In this document: in pieces, positions 24,120-33,695 of the stretch | Numbering within the stretch: the stretch's first letter is position 1 | Layout of the letters: every line of letters begins with the position of its first letter | Assembly: GCA_049642725.1 (NCBI GenBank) | Contig: JBARPC010000022.1 | Location: forward strand, 1 to 47,259 | DNA: 47,259 nucleotides | Origin: JAGLYZ01 sp049642725 | GTDB taxonomy: Bacteria; Patescibacteriota; Minisyncoccia; Minisyncoccales; JAGMDC01 | Direction: 5' to 3' | Notes under the pieces: generated by a model | Database searches by the model: none | What the model saw: the letters and a program-made list of their open reading frames with translations, nothing else | What the model was told of the DNA's origin: nothing | Position numbers and translations under genes: made by a program

Positions 24120-24518
24120 TTAAAAATCACTTACCTCTTCCCATGAAGTAATTTGCATTGTGGGACTTATTTGCGATACAACAACCCGCACCTTTTTTGT
24201 ATAATTAGAAACCGTGCTTTGTGTTTGAATTGTTCTATTAAAATTTCCAGACCCATCTATGGCTAAAATATCACAGGATTCTCCATCTACTGGCACAGAT
24301 TCATTGCCGGTATAATTGAAAGTGCTTTCTAATTTCATCAACGCTTGTTCCGCGCATAAATTGGCCAGCGCAAGCGCCTTGTGCGATTCTTGTCCGCCCA
24401 AACTCATATTTGTTTCGCCAATAGAACGTAAAGAAAGACCAATACTTATTGTAAGCACTATCGCGCCGATTATTAATATTGATATAAGGGCAATAAAGCC
24501 CTCTTGATTTTTCATCAT
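24120..24518 (-). CDS. PilX-like minor pilin-type protein
   Basis: 132 aa. The N terminus MMKNQEGFIALISILIIGAIVLTI has the G-F cleavage-like site and hydrophobic helix but Ala-Leu instead of the usual Thr-Leu-x-Glu, so Glu at +5 is missing, as in many PilX/GspK-type proteins. The soluble part is short with two Cys. Its start overlaps the upstream gene by four bases, and it ends five bases before pilM. Confidence 0.7.
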   Translation of the reverse strand: MMKNQEGFIALISILIIGAIVLTISIGLSLRSIGETNMSLGGQESHKALALANLCAEQALMKLESTFNYTGNESVPVDGESCDILAIDGSGNFNRTIQTQSTVSNYTKKVRVVVSQISPTMQITSWEEVSDF

Positions 24519-24934
24519 TTTTCTCTAATGTTAGCTGTGGTATAAAATATTTTTTCAAATTCGTATTCTTGCCTATTTTCCGGATTATTATGTTTAACAG
24601 TCATCTGAATTCTCTTTGTTCCAGGCGTGTTAGGATAGGAAATATCAGAAATTTGAAAATCAGTTATTGTAACTTCATTGGTGGTTATTGCTACTCCGCT
24701 TTGTAAAAGTGTTCCATCTGACAAAGTAAAAATTGAAGAATCTTGCCCATCTCTAACGACCCGAGCAACTTTTTCCATTGCAAATCTGGCATTCTGGCTC
24801 ACTTCTTCAATCGCTCCAAGTTTCGCTTTGCCAAAAAACACATTTAAGCCAATGGCTCCAGCCACCAGCAAAACAATCCCGACAATACCGATATAAAGTA
24901 AAAATTCTAATAATGTAAATCCTTTGTTGTTCAT
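24515..24934 (-). CDS. PilW/GspJ-like minor prepilin
   Basis: 139 aa. Leader MNNKG then FTLLEFLLYIGIVGIVLLV, with Glu at +5, followed by a helix (KLGAIEEVSQNARFAMEKVARVVRDGQDS) characteristic of GspJ/PilW-type minor pilins. One base separates it from the upstream pilin gene. Confidence 0.8.
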   Translation of the reverse strand: MNNKGFTLLEFLLYIGIVGIVLLVAGAIGLNVFFGKAKLGAIEEVSQNARFAMEKVARVVRDGQDSSIFTLSDGTLLQSGVAITTNEVTITDFQISDISYPNTPGTKRIQMTVKHNNPENRQEYEFEKIFYTTANIREK

Positions 24935-24935
24935 A

Positions 24936-26117
24936 TTATGGACTAAAACTACAAGTTGATTTTATTGATCCGTCGCTCATTGTGAAAGTAATGCTCAAAG
25001 CGGTCCCTGTCATATTTTTACTGAAATCAAGATAATTAATCGGATAACTTCCTCCAGAAGCAAGCGTAAAGTTAGTGATATCAAGTACGTCGCCAGAACT
25101 ATTATTTCCAGACCAAACCGGACTCCCGTTTATGGCAATCGCGTTTATCTTTGTGCCGCCCGGAGCGCCCATCCAAAAAACGGTCATTTTATCAATAATA
25201 ATGTCCGAAGCGCCGCTATTTTCAATGGTGATGCCGACTACTTTAGTATTATCGCCTCCATCAATCGCGGCGCCGGCGATATTCACGACCAAACTGTCTG
25301 CCTGATTTCCCGGCGGAGGGCCTGCTCCCGGCTCAACCAAAGCGTACTTAGTGCTCCCGTCACTCATTAAAAATTTAATTATAAAGTCAGTTCCCAGCAT
25401 AGAAGCGTCAAACACAAAGCGGTTAATATCTTTTATGCCTGCATCAGCCGCTAACTCCACATTAGTTATATCAATTTCTGTTCCCGAAGACGCACTACCA
25501 GCCGGTCCGTAAACATTTGTGTTGTCAATGCGAATTGTTGTAAGTAAATTACTGTTATCCCACCACAAAGTCATTTGAGCAATCGTAATATCACTGCTGC
25601 CGGTATTTTCTATGGTAATACCCTGCAATTGTTTATTAGCTACGGCTAAAGCTGCGTTAGAAATATCAACATTTAATTCACCTGCATTCCCATGTGTTTG
25701 ATTCCAATCGGTCAAATAATCAGTCAATGTCACAGAATTCTGACGCACTTGGGTAAATTGCCACGTGATTGCACTATCTATTTTTTTTGTATCTACATCA
25801 ATATCGGTAACGGTGATGACTCGTGTAAATTGGTCTTGCATGTCGGATGTTCCAGAAAATATCCATTTATTACTGGAAAGAACAATGCCGTGCGGACCGG
25901 CAGTCAGATTATCAAAATCAGCATCCCGAATAGAACGAGCGGCTTCCAGTCCTTCTTTTGCTAACAAAATTGCTTGTGTCCGTTCAACGCCCTGTCGAGT
26001 TGAAACATTGGCGTCCAAAACCAAAAACCCAATTGTCGCAACGCCAACCACAAAAATTGCCATCGCAATCAGCACCTCCATTAAACTTTGCCCCTTTTGT
26101 GATTTCAGTGATCTCAT
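24936..26117 (-). CDS. PilV-like minor prepilin with a duplicated C-terminal domain
   Basis: 393 aa, unusually large for a minor pilin. The N terminus KSQKGQSLMEVLIAMAIFVVGVA is a PilV-type class III signal with Glu at +5. After about residue 150 the protein contains two similar units: each has ITIENTGSSDI- or ITIENSGASDI-like sequence, a WW/FW strand, EIDITNVEL- or VLDITNFTL-like sequence, and IIKFLMSDGSTK- or SITFTMSDGSIK-like sequence. They look like tandem beta-sandwich domains, which suit adhesion at the pilus tip (inference). Confidence 0.78.
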   Translation of the reverse strand: MRSLKSQKGQSLMEVLIAMAIFVVGVATIGFLVLDANVSTRQGVERTQAILLAKEGLEAARSIRDADFDNLTAGPHGIVLSSNKWIFSGTSDMQDQFTRVITVTDIDVDTKKIDSAITWQFTQVRQNSVTLTDYLTDWNQTHGNAGELNVDISNAALAVANKQLQGITIENTGSSDITIAQMTLWWDNSNLLTTIRIDNTNVYGPAGSASSGTEIDITNVELAADAGIKDINRFVFDASMLGTDFIIKFLMSDGSTKYALVEPGAGPPPGNQADSLVVNIAGAAIDGGDNTKVVGITIENSGASDIIIDKMTVFWMGAPGGTKINAIAINGSPVWSGNNSSGDVLDITNFTLASGGSYPINYLDFSKNMTGTALSITFTMSDGSIKSTCSFSP

Positions 26118-26539
26118 TGTCTTTCAATTTTACCTTGAGTATTTATATTAAGCGCTTGGCTATCATTGCCCGAAGTAATAGTTAATGTGCCACTTGGGTT
26201 AGGAATACCTGTTAATTTGGCAAAAACCACTTCATCAATGCCGCTCGTGGTAATTCCACTTGATAAAGTAAAGTTCTCATCTTCGCTTGGAACTTCTCCA
26301 TAAGAACTCCCTTGAAATAAGACATACGAGCCAGATAAAAATTTTACTCCAAAAGCGCTGTCATTTTTTTGAAACATTGCCTGATTTTGGGCACTACGCA
26401 GAGTTTCTAAAATGCCGGCTCTTGTCTCGTCTAATATTTGGGTTTGGAAAAAACGAACTCCAACAGGAATAGTTAAAGCAGTAATAAGAATCGCTGCGGC
26501 AATAACGATAAGTAATTCTAATAAAGTAAAACCTTTCAT
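26114..26539 (-). CDS. GspH/FimT-like minor prepilin
   Basis: 141 aa. Short leader MKG then FTLLELLIVIAAAILITAL with Glu at +5; RAGILETLRSAQNQAMFQ is the GspH/FimT-like helix. Two bases from pilC and a four-base overlap with the PilV-like gene support a single operon. Confidence 0.8.
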   Translation of the reverse strand: MKGFTLLELLIVIAAAILITALTIPVGVRFFQTQILDETRAGILETLRSAQNQAMFQKNDSAFGVKFLSGSYVLFQGSSYGEVPSEDENFTLSSGITTSGIDEVVFAKLTGIPNPSGTLTITSGNDSQALNINTQGKIERQ

Positions 26540-26541
26540 AT

Positions 26542-27597
26542 TTACATACTTATACCGCTAGTTAATTCGTATATCGGCATAATTATTGAAAGCGCCACAA
26601 ACCCTACCATAATGGCTATAAAAACAAGAAGCACTGGCTCAATAATAGTCGGCAGTTTTTTTGTCTTATTTTTCACTTCTTTTGAATAGAACTCAGACAA
26701 ATAGATAAATGAATTCTCAAGCGTACCGCTTTTCTCGCCAACAGCCACAATATTAATCATATTCTTTGGATATAATTTTGGATAACCCTGCATCGCTTGA
26801 GAGAGTGTGGTGCCTGTAGCAACTCTATTTTTAATCTTTTCAATAGATTCCTGATAAAGGATATTTGTGGCAGCTTCACTTGTGATGCTAAGCGACTCGC
26901 TTATTGACAATCCGCTCTTAAAGAGCGTTGAGAAAAGTTGAGAAATAAGAGCTAATTGATAATCAATCATAAGGCCGCTCACAAACGGCATCCCGATGTA
27001 AATTAAATGAAAAAAACGTTTTACCCGTTTAAGACGGTTAAGTAAAATAAAAGCAATCATAACTCCAATAATTCCGAGAAGAACTAAAAACCAATATTTT
27101 TCAACGAAAAGCGAAAAAGCTAAAAGTATTCTTGTTGCTAATGGCAATTCAACTCGGAGCTGATCAAAGAGTGGCACCAGTTTGGGTAAAATATAAACTG
27201 CCAGTCCTCCTCCCAAAAGACAAGTTGCTGAAAGCACGAACTTTGGATAAAGTGTGGCGGCTTTAATCTCCTGCTGTAAATCATGGTTGCGCTCCAGCCA
27301 ATCTGCTAAAAAGGATAGACTTCCTTCTAAAGTTCCGCTTGCCTCTCCGGCCTTAAGTAAACTAATAAAAACATTACCAAATGTTTTTTCTTCTTTGGCA
27401 AAGCTTTCTGAAAGAGAGGTGCCCATTTCAAGCTTGCTTTTTACTTTATAAATAACTCTGCTGAACGTTTTTGATTTTGTCTGGTCTGCTAAAGACGCCA
27501 AGGCCTCGTTAATCGCAATACCGCTCTTAAGCATTATAGCAAGGTTCTTGGTAAAATCTACTTTTTCTTGCGATGAAATTCTATTAAAAATAAACAT
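26542..27597 (-). CDS. pilC: Type IV pilus inner-membrane platform protein PilC
   Basis: 351 aa, slightly short for PilC/GspF (about 400). Two T2SSF domains: the first with FTKNLAIMLKSGIAINEAL and GEASGTLEGSL, the second with QLFSTLFKSGLSISESL and GEKSGTLENSF. Three membrane segments lie near 118-145, 165-190 and 325-345. It is the membrane platform that couples PilB to pilin insertion. Confidence 0.94.
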   Translation of the reverse strand: MFIFNRISSQEKVDFTKNLAIMLKSGIAINEALASLADQTKSKTFSRVIYKVKSKLEMGTSLSESFAKEEKTFGNVFISLLKAGEASGTLEGSLSFLADWLERNHDLQQEIKAATLYPKFVLSATCLLGGGLAVYILPKLVPLFDQLRVELPLATRILLAFSLFVEKYWFLVLLGIIGVMIAFILLNRLKRVKRFFHLIYIGMPFVSGLMIDYQLALISQLFSTLFKSGLSISESLSITSEAATNILYQESIEKIKNRVATGTTLSQAMQGYPKLYPKNMINIVAVGEKSGTLENSFIYLSEFYSKEVKNKTKKLPTIIEPVLLVFIAIMVGFVALSIIMPIYELTSGISM

Positions 27598-27599
27598 AC

Positions 27600-27881
27600 T
27601 TAAAAATAGTGTTTCTTTTTAGCAACTTTGTTGAAAATTTTCACAATAACATAAGCACTTAATATTAATAAAAAGGCAAAGACAAAAAGGATTGCTAAAA
27701 CGACTACAGTAGTCAATATATATTTCGTCGCAATCCACCCTGCTGTGATAAGTAGTATCAATGCTACTACGCCGAATTGAAATGGCGGGTACTGCCAAAA
27801 TTTTAATCCTACTTCTTTATATTCTTTGAAGGTAAATTCTTTTTTCTCTTCTTTCTCTTCATATGGATATGGATAAGGCAT
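27600..27881 (-). CDS. Small two-pass membrane protein, 93 aa
   Basis: Starts MPYPYPYEEKEEKKEF, then two hydrophobic helices (about 36-55 and 57-82) and a basic end KKKHYF. It sits 11 bases after pilB and two bases before pilC, so it is part of the pilus operon, but I do not recognise a family. Confidence 0.6.
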   Translation of the reverse strand: MPYPYPYEEKEEKKEFTFKEYKEVGLKFWQYPPFQFGVVALILLITAGWIATKYILTTVVVLAILFVFAFLLILSAYVIVKIFNKVAKKKHYF

Positions 27882-27892
27882 AGAAATGTTTC

Positions 27893-29611
27893 TTATGTTT
27901 TTGTCGCTCTGATTACTTCTTCTAATGTTGTAATACCCTGTAATACTTTTGTTAAGCCGTCAAAAAGCATAGAGGTCATCCCAAGTTCTTTAGCTCTTTT
28001 ATCAATTATATCTGATGATGCTTTTTGTGTAATAAGAGGACGGATATCTTCAACAACCTCCATCGCCTCAAAAATGCCTATTCTGCCGCTATAGCCGGTA
28101 TTGCCGCAAGTTTTACATCCGGCTCCTTTATAAAATGTCATTTTTGAAAAATCCTTTTTACCAAAAACTTGTTTGACAATTTTTGAAAGGCGAGATTCCG
28201 ATTGCAGCATCTTCAAATCCTCTTTGCTCAAACGATAGCTTGCCCTGCATTTTTCACAAATTTTCCGAACAAGCCGCTGTGCCACAACAACATTCACAGA
28301 TGAAGAAACCAAAAACCCATCAACTCCCATATCCATCAGGCGCGGAAATGTGGTTGCAGCATCATTAGCATGAAGCGTTGAAAGCAGCAAATGGCCAGTC
28401 ATAGCAGCATTAACAGCAATCTTAGCTGTTTCTTTGTCCCGCACTTCTCCAACCATAATAATGTCTGGATCCTGCCTGACAATTGAACGTAGTCCAGTGA
28501 CAAAAGTAAGTTTCTTTTTAGGATTTACCTGTGTTTGCTGGATATGCTCTACATTATATTCAACAGGATCCTCAATGGTCATAATATTAACCTCTGGTTT
28601 GTTTAAAATCTGCAAAATGGCGTAAAGAGTGGTTGTTTTTCCAGAACCAGTCGGCCCTGCTGCAAGAAGCATACCGTATGGTTTCATTGCAGCTCGCTTT
28701 ACTTTTTCCAAATCAGCGCCTAAAAGACCTAAATCCTCAAGAGACAATCTCCGTGAACTCTCTGTTAAAAGCCGCATAACGACATTCTCTCCATTAGTAA
28801 TCGGCATCACTGATACCCGAACATCAAATCGGGCGTCACCGACTTTATAATCAAATCGGCCGTCTTGCGCGGCCGCATGTTCGTCAGTGCGTAATTTAGC
28901 CATTATTTTAACCCTAAAAACAATCTTGTCGTGAAGTTCCTTTGGATATTCAACTACTTCATGTAATACTCCATCAATGCGGAAACGCACGGAAACGCTC
29001 TTTTCTAGCGGCTCTATGTGAATATCCGAAGCTCGGTTGTCATGAGCGTATTCTAAAAAAAGATTGACTAATTTGACTATATTTTCCTCCCCAGTAGCAG
29101 AACGTAGCTCGCTACCGGGCTTCGCATTCTGCGGATTTGTTTTCAAATCCTGAATAAGATTTTTAACTTGAACTCCTAAGTCGCTTTTGTAATATTTCAG
29201 CGCTTCCTTAATGCCCAATGGAGTAGCGTAGTATATTTCTATATTTTGTCCTGTTTTGCGCTCAAGCAGCTTAATAAATTCATAATTATCGGGATTAAAC
29301 GCAGCAAGTTTCAGCTTATCTTTCGTGCGTTCAAAAACAACAGCTTGTTGAGAACGAACTACAACTTCAGGAATAAAAGCCAATAAATCATCAGTAATTT
29401 TTGTTTTTTTTAAATCAATAAAATGATAATTAAACCCATCAGCAATCGTTCTGCCAAGATCCTCATCTTGTATTAGGCCTTTTTCCACCAGTAATCTTTC
29501 CAATGGAATCTTCCTTTTTTCCGCCTCTTTTACCGCGATCTCAAAATCAGCCACGTCTATGTGGCCAGGACCAACTAATAATTCTTTTAATTTTTCGTTT
29601 GTAATTTTCAT
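27893..29611 (-). CDS. pilB: Type IV pilus extension ATPase PilB
   Basis: 572 aa. An N-terminal MshEN/GspE-N domain covers about 1-150, then the hexameric ATPase with Walker A AGPTGSGKTTTLYAIL (near 318-333), Walker B DIIMVGEVRD and the His box TLHANDA. A four-Cys zinc motif (CEKCRASY and GCKTCGNTGYSGR) marks PilB/GspE rather than the retraction ATPase PilT. It overlaps the response regulator gene by four bases, physically linking signalling and pilus assembly. Confidence 0.95.
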   Translation of the reverse strand: MKITNEKLKELLVGPGHIDVADFEIAVKEAEKRKIPLERLLVEKGLIQDEDLGRTIADGFNYHFIDLKKTKITDDLLAFIPEVVVRSQQAVVFERTKDKLKLAAFNPDNYEFIKLLERKTGQNIEIYYATPLGIKEALKYYKSDLGVQVKNLIQDLKTNPQNAKPGSELRSATGEENIVKLVNLFLEYAHDNRASDIHIEPLEKSVSVRFRIDGVLHEVVEYPKELHDKIVFRVKIMAKLRTDEHAAAQDGRFDYKVGDARFDVRVSVMPITNGENVVMRLLTESSRRLSLEDLGLLGADLEKVKRAAMKPYGMLLAAGPTGSGKTTTLYAILQILNKPEVNIMTIEDPVEYNVEHIQQTQVNPKKKLTFVTGLRSIVRQDPDIIMVGEVRDKETAKIAVNAAMTGHLLLSTLHANDAATTFPRLMDMGVDGFLVSSSVNVVVAQRLVRKICEKCRASYRLSKEDLKMLQSESRLSKIVKQVFGKKDFSKMTFYKGAGCKTCGNTGYSGRIGIFEAMEVVEDIRPLITQKASSDIIDKRAKELGMTSMLFDGLTKVLQGITTLEEVIRATKT

Positions 29612-30015
29612 TTCTTTTTAGCGATATAAAACTTCACTTTTTCTATTACCTCTTTCATTGAAAAATCTGTTTTAATCAAATAATCTACTGCGCCAAGCGC
29701 CTTGCCTTTTTCAACATCCGAATCTTGGCCTAAGTTAGAAAGAATAACTACAGATATTTTTTTCAAATCGTGATCCATCATTTTTATCTCTGACAAAACC
29801 TCAAAGCCGTTTTTAATTGGCATAATCAAATCAAGCAAGATTAAATCAAGCGCTTCTGACTTTATTTTATTCACTGCTTCCACGCCATCAGAAGCAATAA
29901 TCACCTCAAAACCAGCCCGTTCAAGCCCGTCTTTATAAGCGCGGGAAATAAACTTATCATCTTCTGCTAATAAAATCCTGCCCTGTGCCTTTTTAATTTT
30001 TTTATTGTTTATCAT
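29608..30015 (-). CDS. Single-domain response regulator (CheY-like)
   Basis: 135 aa receiver domain: acidic pocket LLAEDDKF, phospho-acceptor in LILLDLIMP (near residue 63), Thr/Ser VVILSN and Lys in YLIKTDFS. There is no output domain. Between a histidine kinase and pilB (ATG/TGA overlap), it is a likely partner of the kinase and could act on PilB or a nearby protein by binding. Confidence 0.9.
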   Translation of the reverse strand: MINNKKIKKAQGRILLAEDDKFISRAYKDGLERAGFEVIIASDGVEAVNKIKSEALDLILLDLIMPIKNGFEVLSEIKMMDHDLKKISVVILSNLGQDSDVEKGKALGAVDYLIKTDFSMKEVIEKVKFYIAKKK

Positions 30016-30057
30016 ATTCTTTATTGATTGAGATGATTAACCTGCCAATCCATCCTC

Positions 30058-32010
30058 TCATTTCTTCACTTTCATGCCCATAATCGGAAGGGAAATATAA
30101 AATGTGGAGCCCTGATTTTTTCCTTTGGATTCAAACCAAACTTTTCCTCCAGAGGACTCTATAATTTTCTTTACTGTGTAAAGCCCCAGCCCAGTCCCTT
30201 CGGTTGTTAATTTAATAGCATCATCCGCCCTGAAAAACTTTTCAAAAATCTTTGGCTGTACTTCTTTGGAAATTCCTATTCCGCTGTCTCTAACGCTTAT
30301 TAAATAATCTTTCTCGCCTCTTTTTTTTAGAACTACAACAATGTTGCATCTATCTTTTGGTGAATATCGAACAGCGTTGGTAATTAAATTGCTAATCACC
30401 TGTCGCATTAAATCCGGATCAACTTGAATCGTGGAAAGTTTGCCTTTTGGTTTTCTAAAAACAATTTTAGGATTGCATTCTTTTTTGTCTGAAAGAACAA
30501 ATTCATCAATAATTTTTTGTATAAAATCTCTTATTTGAACTGTTTTTGGTTCTATTCTAAGCCGCCCTGTGTCTAACCGCGAAATATTCAAAAGGTCATT
30601 AACTAATTTGATCATTCTTTCCGTGGATTCTCCAACATTGCTAATATAATCTTTTTGGGAAGCGTTTAATTTCCCTACTTCTTCACTCGCTAGCATTTCT
30701 ATGAATAATTTTATTGCAGTCAATGGTGTGCGCAATTGATGCGAAGCAACAGACACGAACTCTGTTTTCATTCGGTCTATTTCTTTCAGGTGGGTAATAT
30801 CATGCAAAAGAAGAGCGCCGCCAATAATTTTTTTTTCATAATCATGAACCGGGGTTATAAAAATTTCATAGGCAAATCGGGCTAAATTTGCCTCCGCGAC
30901 TTGAGCAACATTACCAGTTTGCAAGGTTTGCTCAATTTGTTTATCAATATCAGCTTCTTTAAATAACTTGACAAATTCTGAAAGATAAAAACCTTGAGCT
31001 GGCAAGCCAGTCATCTTCTGCGCCGCTGGATTGGACAGAGTTACTCTTTGGTTAAGGTCAAACATTATTAACCCATTGCTTAAACTTTCTACAAGAGACG
31101 CGATTCGCGATTGCTCTGATTCCAAAAGCTGGCGCAGGCGCGAAATTGTGCTGGCGGTTGCCACGGCCATAGTGTCTATCAAGGCGACATTCTGCTTGAT
31201 AAATAATTTCGGTTCCCCGGAAGATACATTTAATATCCCAAGCAATTCATTGCTAACCATAAGCGGTCTTGAGTAAAAAGAGCTCGGTGTTAATGTGCTG
31301 GCATCGTCTCTTAACCCGCCTAAAACTTCAAAATTAAATTCAGAATGAATCCATTTCATTAAATCTTTATTGCCCGATACTTCTTTTGGCAAGAGTTCAA
31401 GTGAATGAACCATATCATTTTTCACGCTGTCAAGATAAGTTTTACCTACAGTGCCAGTCGCATACATATACATCGTATTTGAAGGCTTGGCAGGATCGGG
31501 AGGAGTGATAATAAAAGAAAAATTAGCGGAAGGCGACATTGTCTTTTTAAGCGCGCTTATTAATCTGTTAAAAACGGTGTCTATCTTTAAACTATCTCCA
31601 AGCTCCTGCACAAGCTCTTTTAATATGTCCAGGTCGGCATATCTTTTTTGCAGTAACTGATAGGAAATTTGCAATTCTTTAATAAGAGCTGACCAAAGAT
31701 CATCTTTTAATAAAAGTCCTATTATCTCCTCTTTTTTTTCAGCTACTGGCAAACCATCTAAATTTGTCTTTTTAAACGCCTGATAAGCTACTTCTACTTG
31801 TGAATCTATTGAAATTGGCTTAATTTTTTTAATATAGATATCCGCAATAAGTCGATTAGAGTCTTGACCGCTTAATTCATTTGAAGTAACCAGTCCGCAG
31901 AATTTATTTTTATCAAAAACAAATGCATACCCTTTAGGAGTTTTCTTTATTTTTTGGGAAACACTTTTTACATTTTCAAACAAAGAGATTTTCAAAAAAT
32001 CTCTTATCAC
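30058..32010 (-). CDS. Hybrid-sensor histidine kinase with CBS, GAF and PAS domains
   Basis: 650 aa, no membrane segment seen, so cytosolic. Domain order: a CBS pair (about 1-115; GYAFVFDKNKFCGLVT and DGLPVAEKKEEIIGLLL), a linker helix, a GAF-like domain (about 150-290), a PAS-like domain (about 300-400), HisKA with phospho-His in SVASHQLRTPLTAI (near 422), then HATPase_c with NLITNAVRYS, DSGIGIS and GTGLGLYTVKKI. CBS domains often bind adenosine nucleotides, so it may sense energy state; this is inference. It lies 42 bases from the response regulator. Confidence 0.9.
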   Translation of the reverse strand: MIRDFLKISLFENVKSVSQKIKKTPKGYAFVFDKNKFCGLVTSNELSGQDSNRLIADIYIKKIKPISIDSQVEVAYQAFKKTNLDGLPVAEKKEEIIGLLLKDDLWSALIKELQISYQLLQKRYADLDILKELVQELGDSLKIDTVFNRLISALKKTMSPSANFSFIITPPDPAKPSNTMYMYATGTVGKTYLDSVKNDMVHSLELLPKEVSGNKDLMKWIHSEFNFEVLGGLRDDASTLTPSSFYSRPLMVSNELLGILNVSSGEPKLFIKQNVALIDTMAVATASTISRLRQLLESEQSRIASLVESLSNGLIMFDLNQRVTLSNPAAQKMTGLPAQGFYLSEFVKLFKEADIDKQIEQTLQTGNVAQVAEANLARFAYEIFITPVHDYEKKIIGGALLLHDITHLKEIDRMKTEFVSVASHQLRTPLTAIKLFIEMLASEEVGKLNASQKDYISNVGESTERMIKLVNDLLNISRLDTGRLRIEPKTVQIRDFIQKIIDEFVLSDKKECNPKIVFRKPKGKLSTIQVDPDLMRQVISNLITNAVRYSPKDRCNIVVVLKKRGEKDYLISVRDSGIGISKEVQPKIFEKFFRADDAIKLTTEGTGLGLYTVKKIIESSGGKVWFESKGKNQGSTFYISLPIMGMKVKK

Positions 32011-32032
32011 AATATTTTTTACTGTTAGTATT

Positions 32033-32401
32033 TTAGAGCTGATAACTTTTCTTGGTTTTTATTACAATCTCAAGCCGAAACTTTAGCATATCTTTGGAGC
32101 ACATTCCTGGCCTTATTTCTTCCTTAATAAAATCAACTAATAATTTTTCAGGCACCATTCTTAAAATACAATTTTTTACTATCATTGCCTCAAGAATATC
32201 GTCATCCTGAAAAGAAATTACTGTATAATTTCCTTGAGACATAAATTCTACTGCCTGTTCCATTGCTTTTGTCCCTATTGGCGCTTCTCTGCCAATTATT
32301 AACACATCTTGTAGGGGCGGTACCTCAAAACTTGATAAAGTTGAATCAAGCTCTATAATTTTTTTTGCTTTAGATTGTTTTTTAATGTTTTCTTCTTCCA
32401 T
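32033..32401 (-). CDS. Protein of unknown function in the chemosensory block, 122 aa
   Basis: Not recognised. A Lys/Glu start is followed by an alpha/beta-like segment (LQDVLIIGREAPIGTKAMEQAVEF and YTVISFQDDDI) with a hydrophobic-acidic alternation, then CILRMVPEKLLVDFIKEE and two Cys in the second half. It lies between cheD (123 bp) and the kinase (22 bp). There are no membrane segments or signal. It may be a small adaptor, and is a good candidate for a lineage-specific part of this pathway. Confidence 0.55.
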   Translation of the reverse strand: MEEENIKKQSKAKKIIELDSTLSSFEVPPLQDVLIIGREAPIGTKAMEQAVEFMSQGNYTVISFQDDDILEAMIVKNCILRMVPEKLLVDFIKEEIRPGMCSKDMLKFRLEIVIKTKKSYQL

Positions 32402-32524
32402 ATTTATTATTATGTTGCTTTAAATCTAATTATAACCATAAGGCTGGTAAAACCTCGACCTATCTTTATTTTAACTCTTTTTGCTCCTACTTACACTATT
32501 TACTTTTATCACTCTTTATAATCT

Positions 32525-32998
32525 TCAAATCTTGGTTTTGACCTCAACTAAGCCAGAGGTTAATTCAAAGGTAACTGAACGACCGCAGTTCTCGCCGGTA
32601 TCCGTAGCCACAATTTTTATTCCTTCTTTTTCAAGATTGTTTTTAGCAGCTTCAATATTCTTAAGACCAATAGAATCCGGGTTTTTATCAAATACTTTGA
32701 ACATACTGGCTCCGCCCACGATCTTTGCCTCTAATCGGGATTTTCTGGCTCCTAATTTTTCTAAAGCGCTAATCATAGCGTCAATCGCGCCATCAACAAA
32801 ACGCAAAGGATTATCCGTATTCTTGTTTATGCTCTCTGCTAATACTGAATGAGCCATTGCCCCGACCTTTTTGGAAGAATCATAAAGAGTAATAACAACA
32901 CAAGACCCGATGCCGTTTGATCTAAGAATACGGTCATTTGAGGCGGCTTTCATATCGCCCATAGCTACATCTATTATTTTTGGCTCGTTATTATGCAT
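32525..32998 (-). CDS. cheD: Chemoreceptor glutamine deamidase CheD
   Basis: 157 aa. CheD deamidates receptor glutamines and, in systems with CheC, stimulates the CheY-P phosphatase. The catalytic Cys is in GIGSCVV, the His lies exactly 17 residues further (AHSVLA), and the residue six before Cys is Ser rather than the usual Thr. The C-terminal DTGENCGRSVTFE block matches the family. It sits next to cheC, 11 bp away, which supports a CheC-CheD pair. Confidence 0.92.
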   Translation of the reverse strand: MHNNEPKIIDVAMGDMKAASNDRILRSNGIGSCVVITLYDSSKKVGAMAHSVLAESINKNTDNPLRFVDGAIDAMISALEKLGARKSRLEAKIVGGASMFKVFDKNPDSIGLKNIEAAKNNLEKEGIKIVATDTGENCGRSVTFELTSGLVEVKTKI

Positions 32999-33009
32999 AC
33001 AAAATTTAC

Positions 33010-33687
33010 TTACTCGTTTATAAGCCCCCCCGAGGTCATTTTTGCTCCTCCTGATATTTTTTTCAGCGATTTCAAAATTTTATTGGCTGACTCTATATCT
33101 AATAAAAGGATAAAATAAGCGCTGATTTTTTCTGTGCCTTCTGCTGTTGTTGTCCCCATTTCAAAATCAATCTCAAAAGCCATTACTTCTTCAATATCTC
33201 TTTTAGCAAATTTTGCCAAAACAAAATCCATCGTTGCCTTCAACATATCCGTGGCAATATCAGGGATAGATTCTACCATGTTGATATGGAGATAATTAGA
33301 GACGGCAGAAAGAAATGAGCCAGCAATAATATTGCCTGACTCTTTGATCGCCGACTTGTCAAGCTCATTTAATTGGACAGTTGCATGAAACTTTCTTTTG
33401 GCAAGAAAATCAGCCACATTGATTGCTGATTGATGGGGGTAAATAAGCATAATATTTCCAATCACCTCCCCGGTAATTTCCATAATCACCGTGGTCACCA
33501 TATCTTCGGGAGAACCGATAATTTCTGATATTTTTTCAATTGGCGTTGCGCGCGCTGCCAGCGCTTTTACCTCAACGTCCTGGTTAATTAATTTTGAAAG
33601 GGATTCTGAAGCGTTCTTCGCTCCATTATGAGACATTTTTTCTAATGCTCCTATGCCTTCTTTTGTAAGTTGATATTGCGCATCCAT
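33010..33687 (-). CDS. cheC: CheC-like CheY-P phosphatase
   Basis: 225 aa. The second phosphatase motif is intact (KSAIKESGNIIAGSFLSAV, E-x2-N). The first is degenerate: GALEKMSHNGAKNA where EIGN-type sequence is expected, so its Glu and Asn appear replaced. One active site may therefore do the work, as in CheX. It dephosphorylates CheY-P, and with CheD gives adaptation feedback. The stop is 11 bases before cheD, and its start is 58 bases from cheA, a gap containing a seven-base tandem repeat. Confidence 0.85.
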   Translation of the reverse strand: MDAQYQLTKEGIGALEKMSHNGAKNASESLSKLINQDVEVKALAARATPIEKISEIIGSPEDMVTTVIMEITGEVIGNIMLIYPHQSAINVADFLAKRKFHATVQLNELDKSAIKESGNIIAGSFLSAVSNYLHINMVESIPDIATDMLKATMDFVLAKFAKRDIEEVMAFEIDFEMGTTTAEGTEKISAYFILLLDIESANKILKSLKKISGGAKMTSGGLINE

Positions 33688-33695
33688 ATTTTTAG

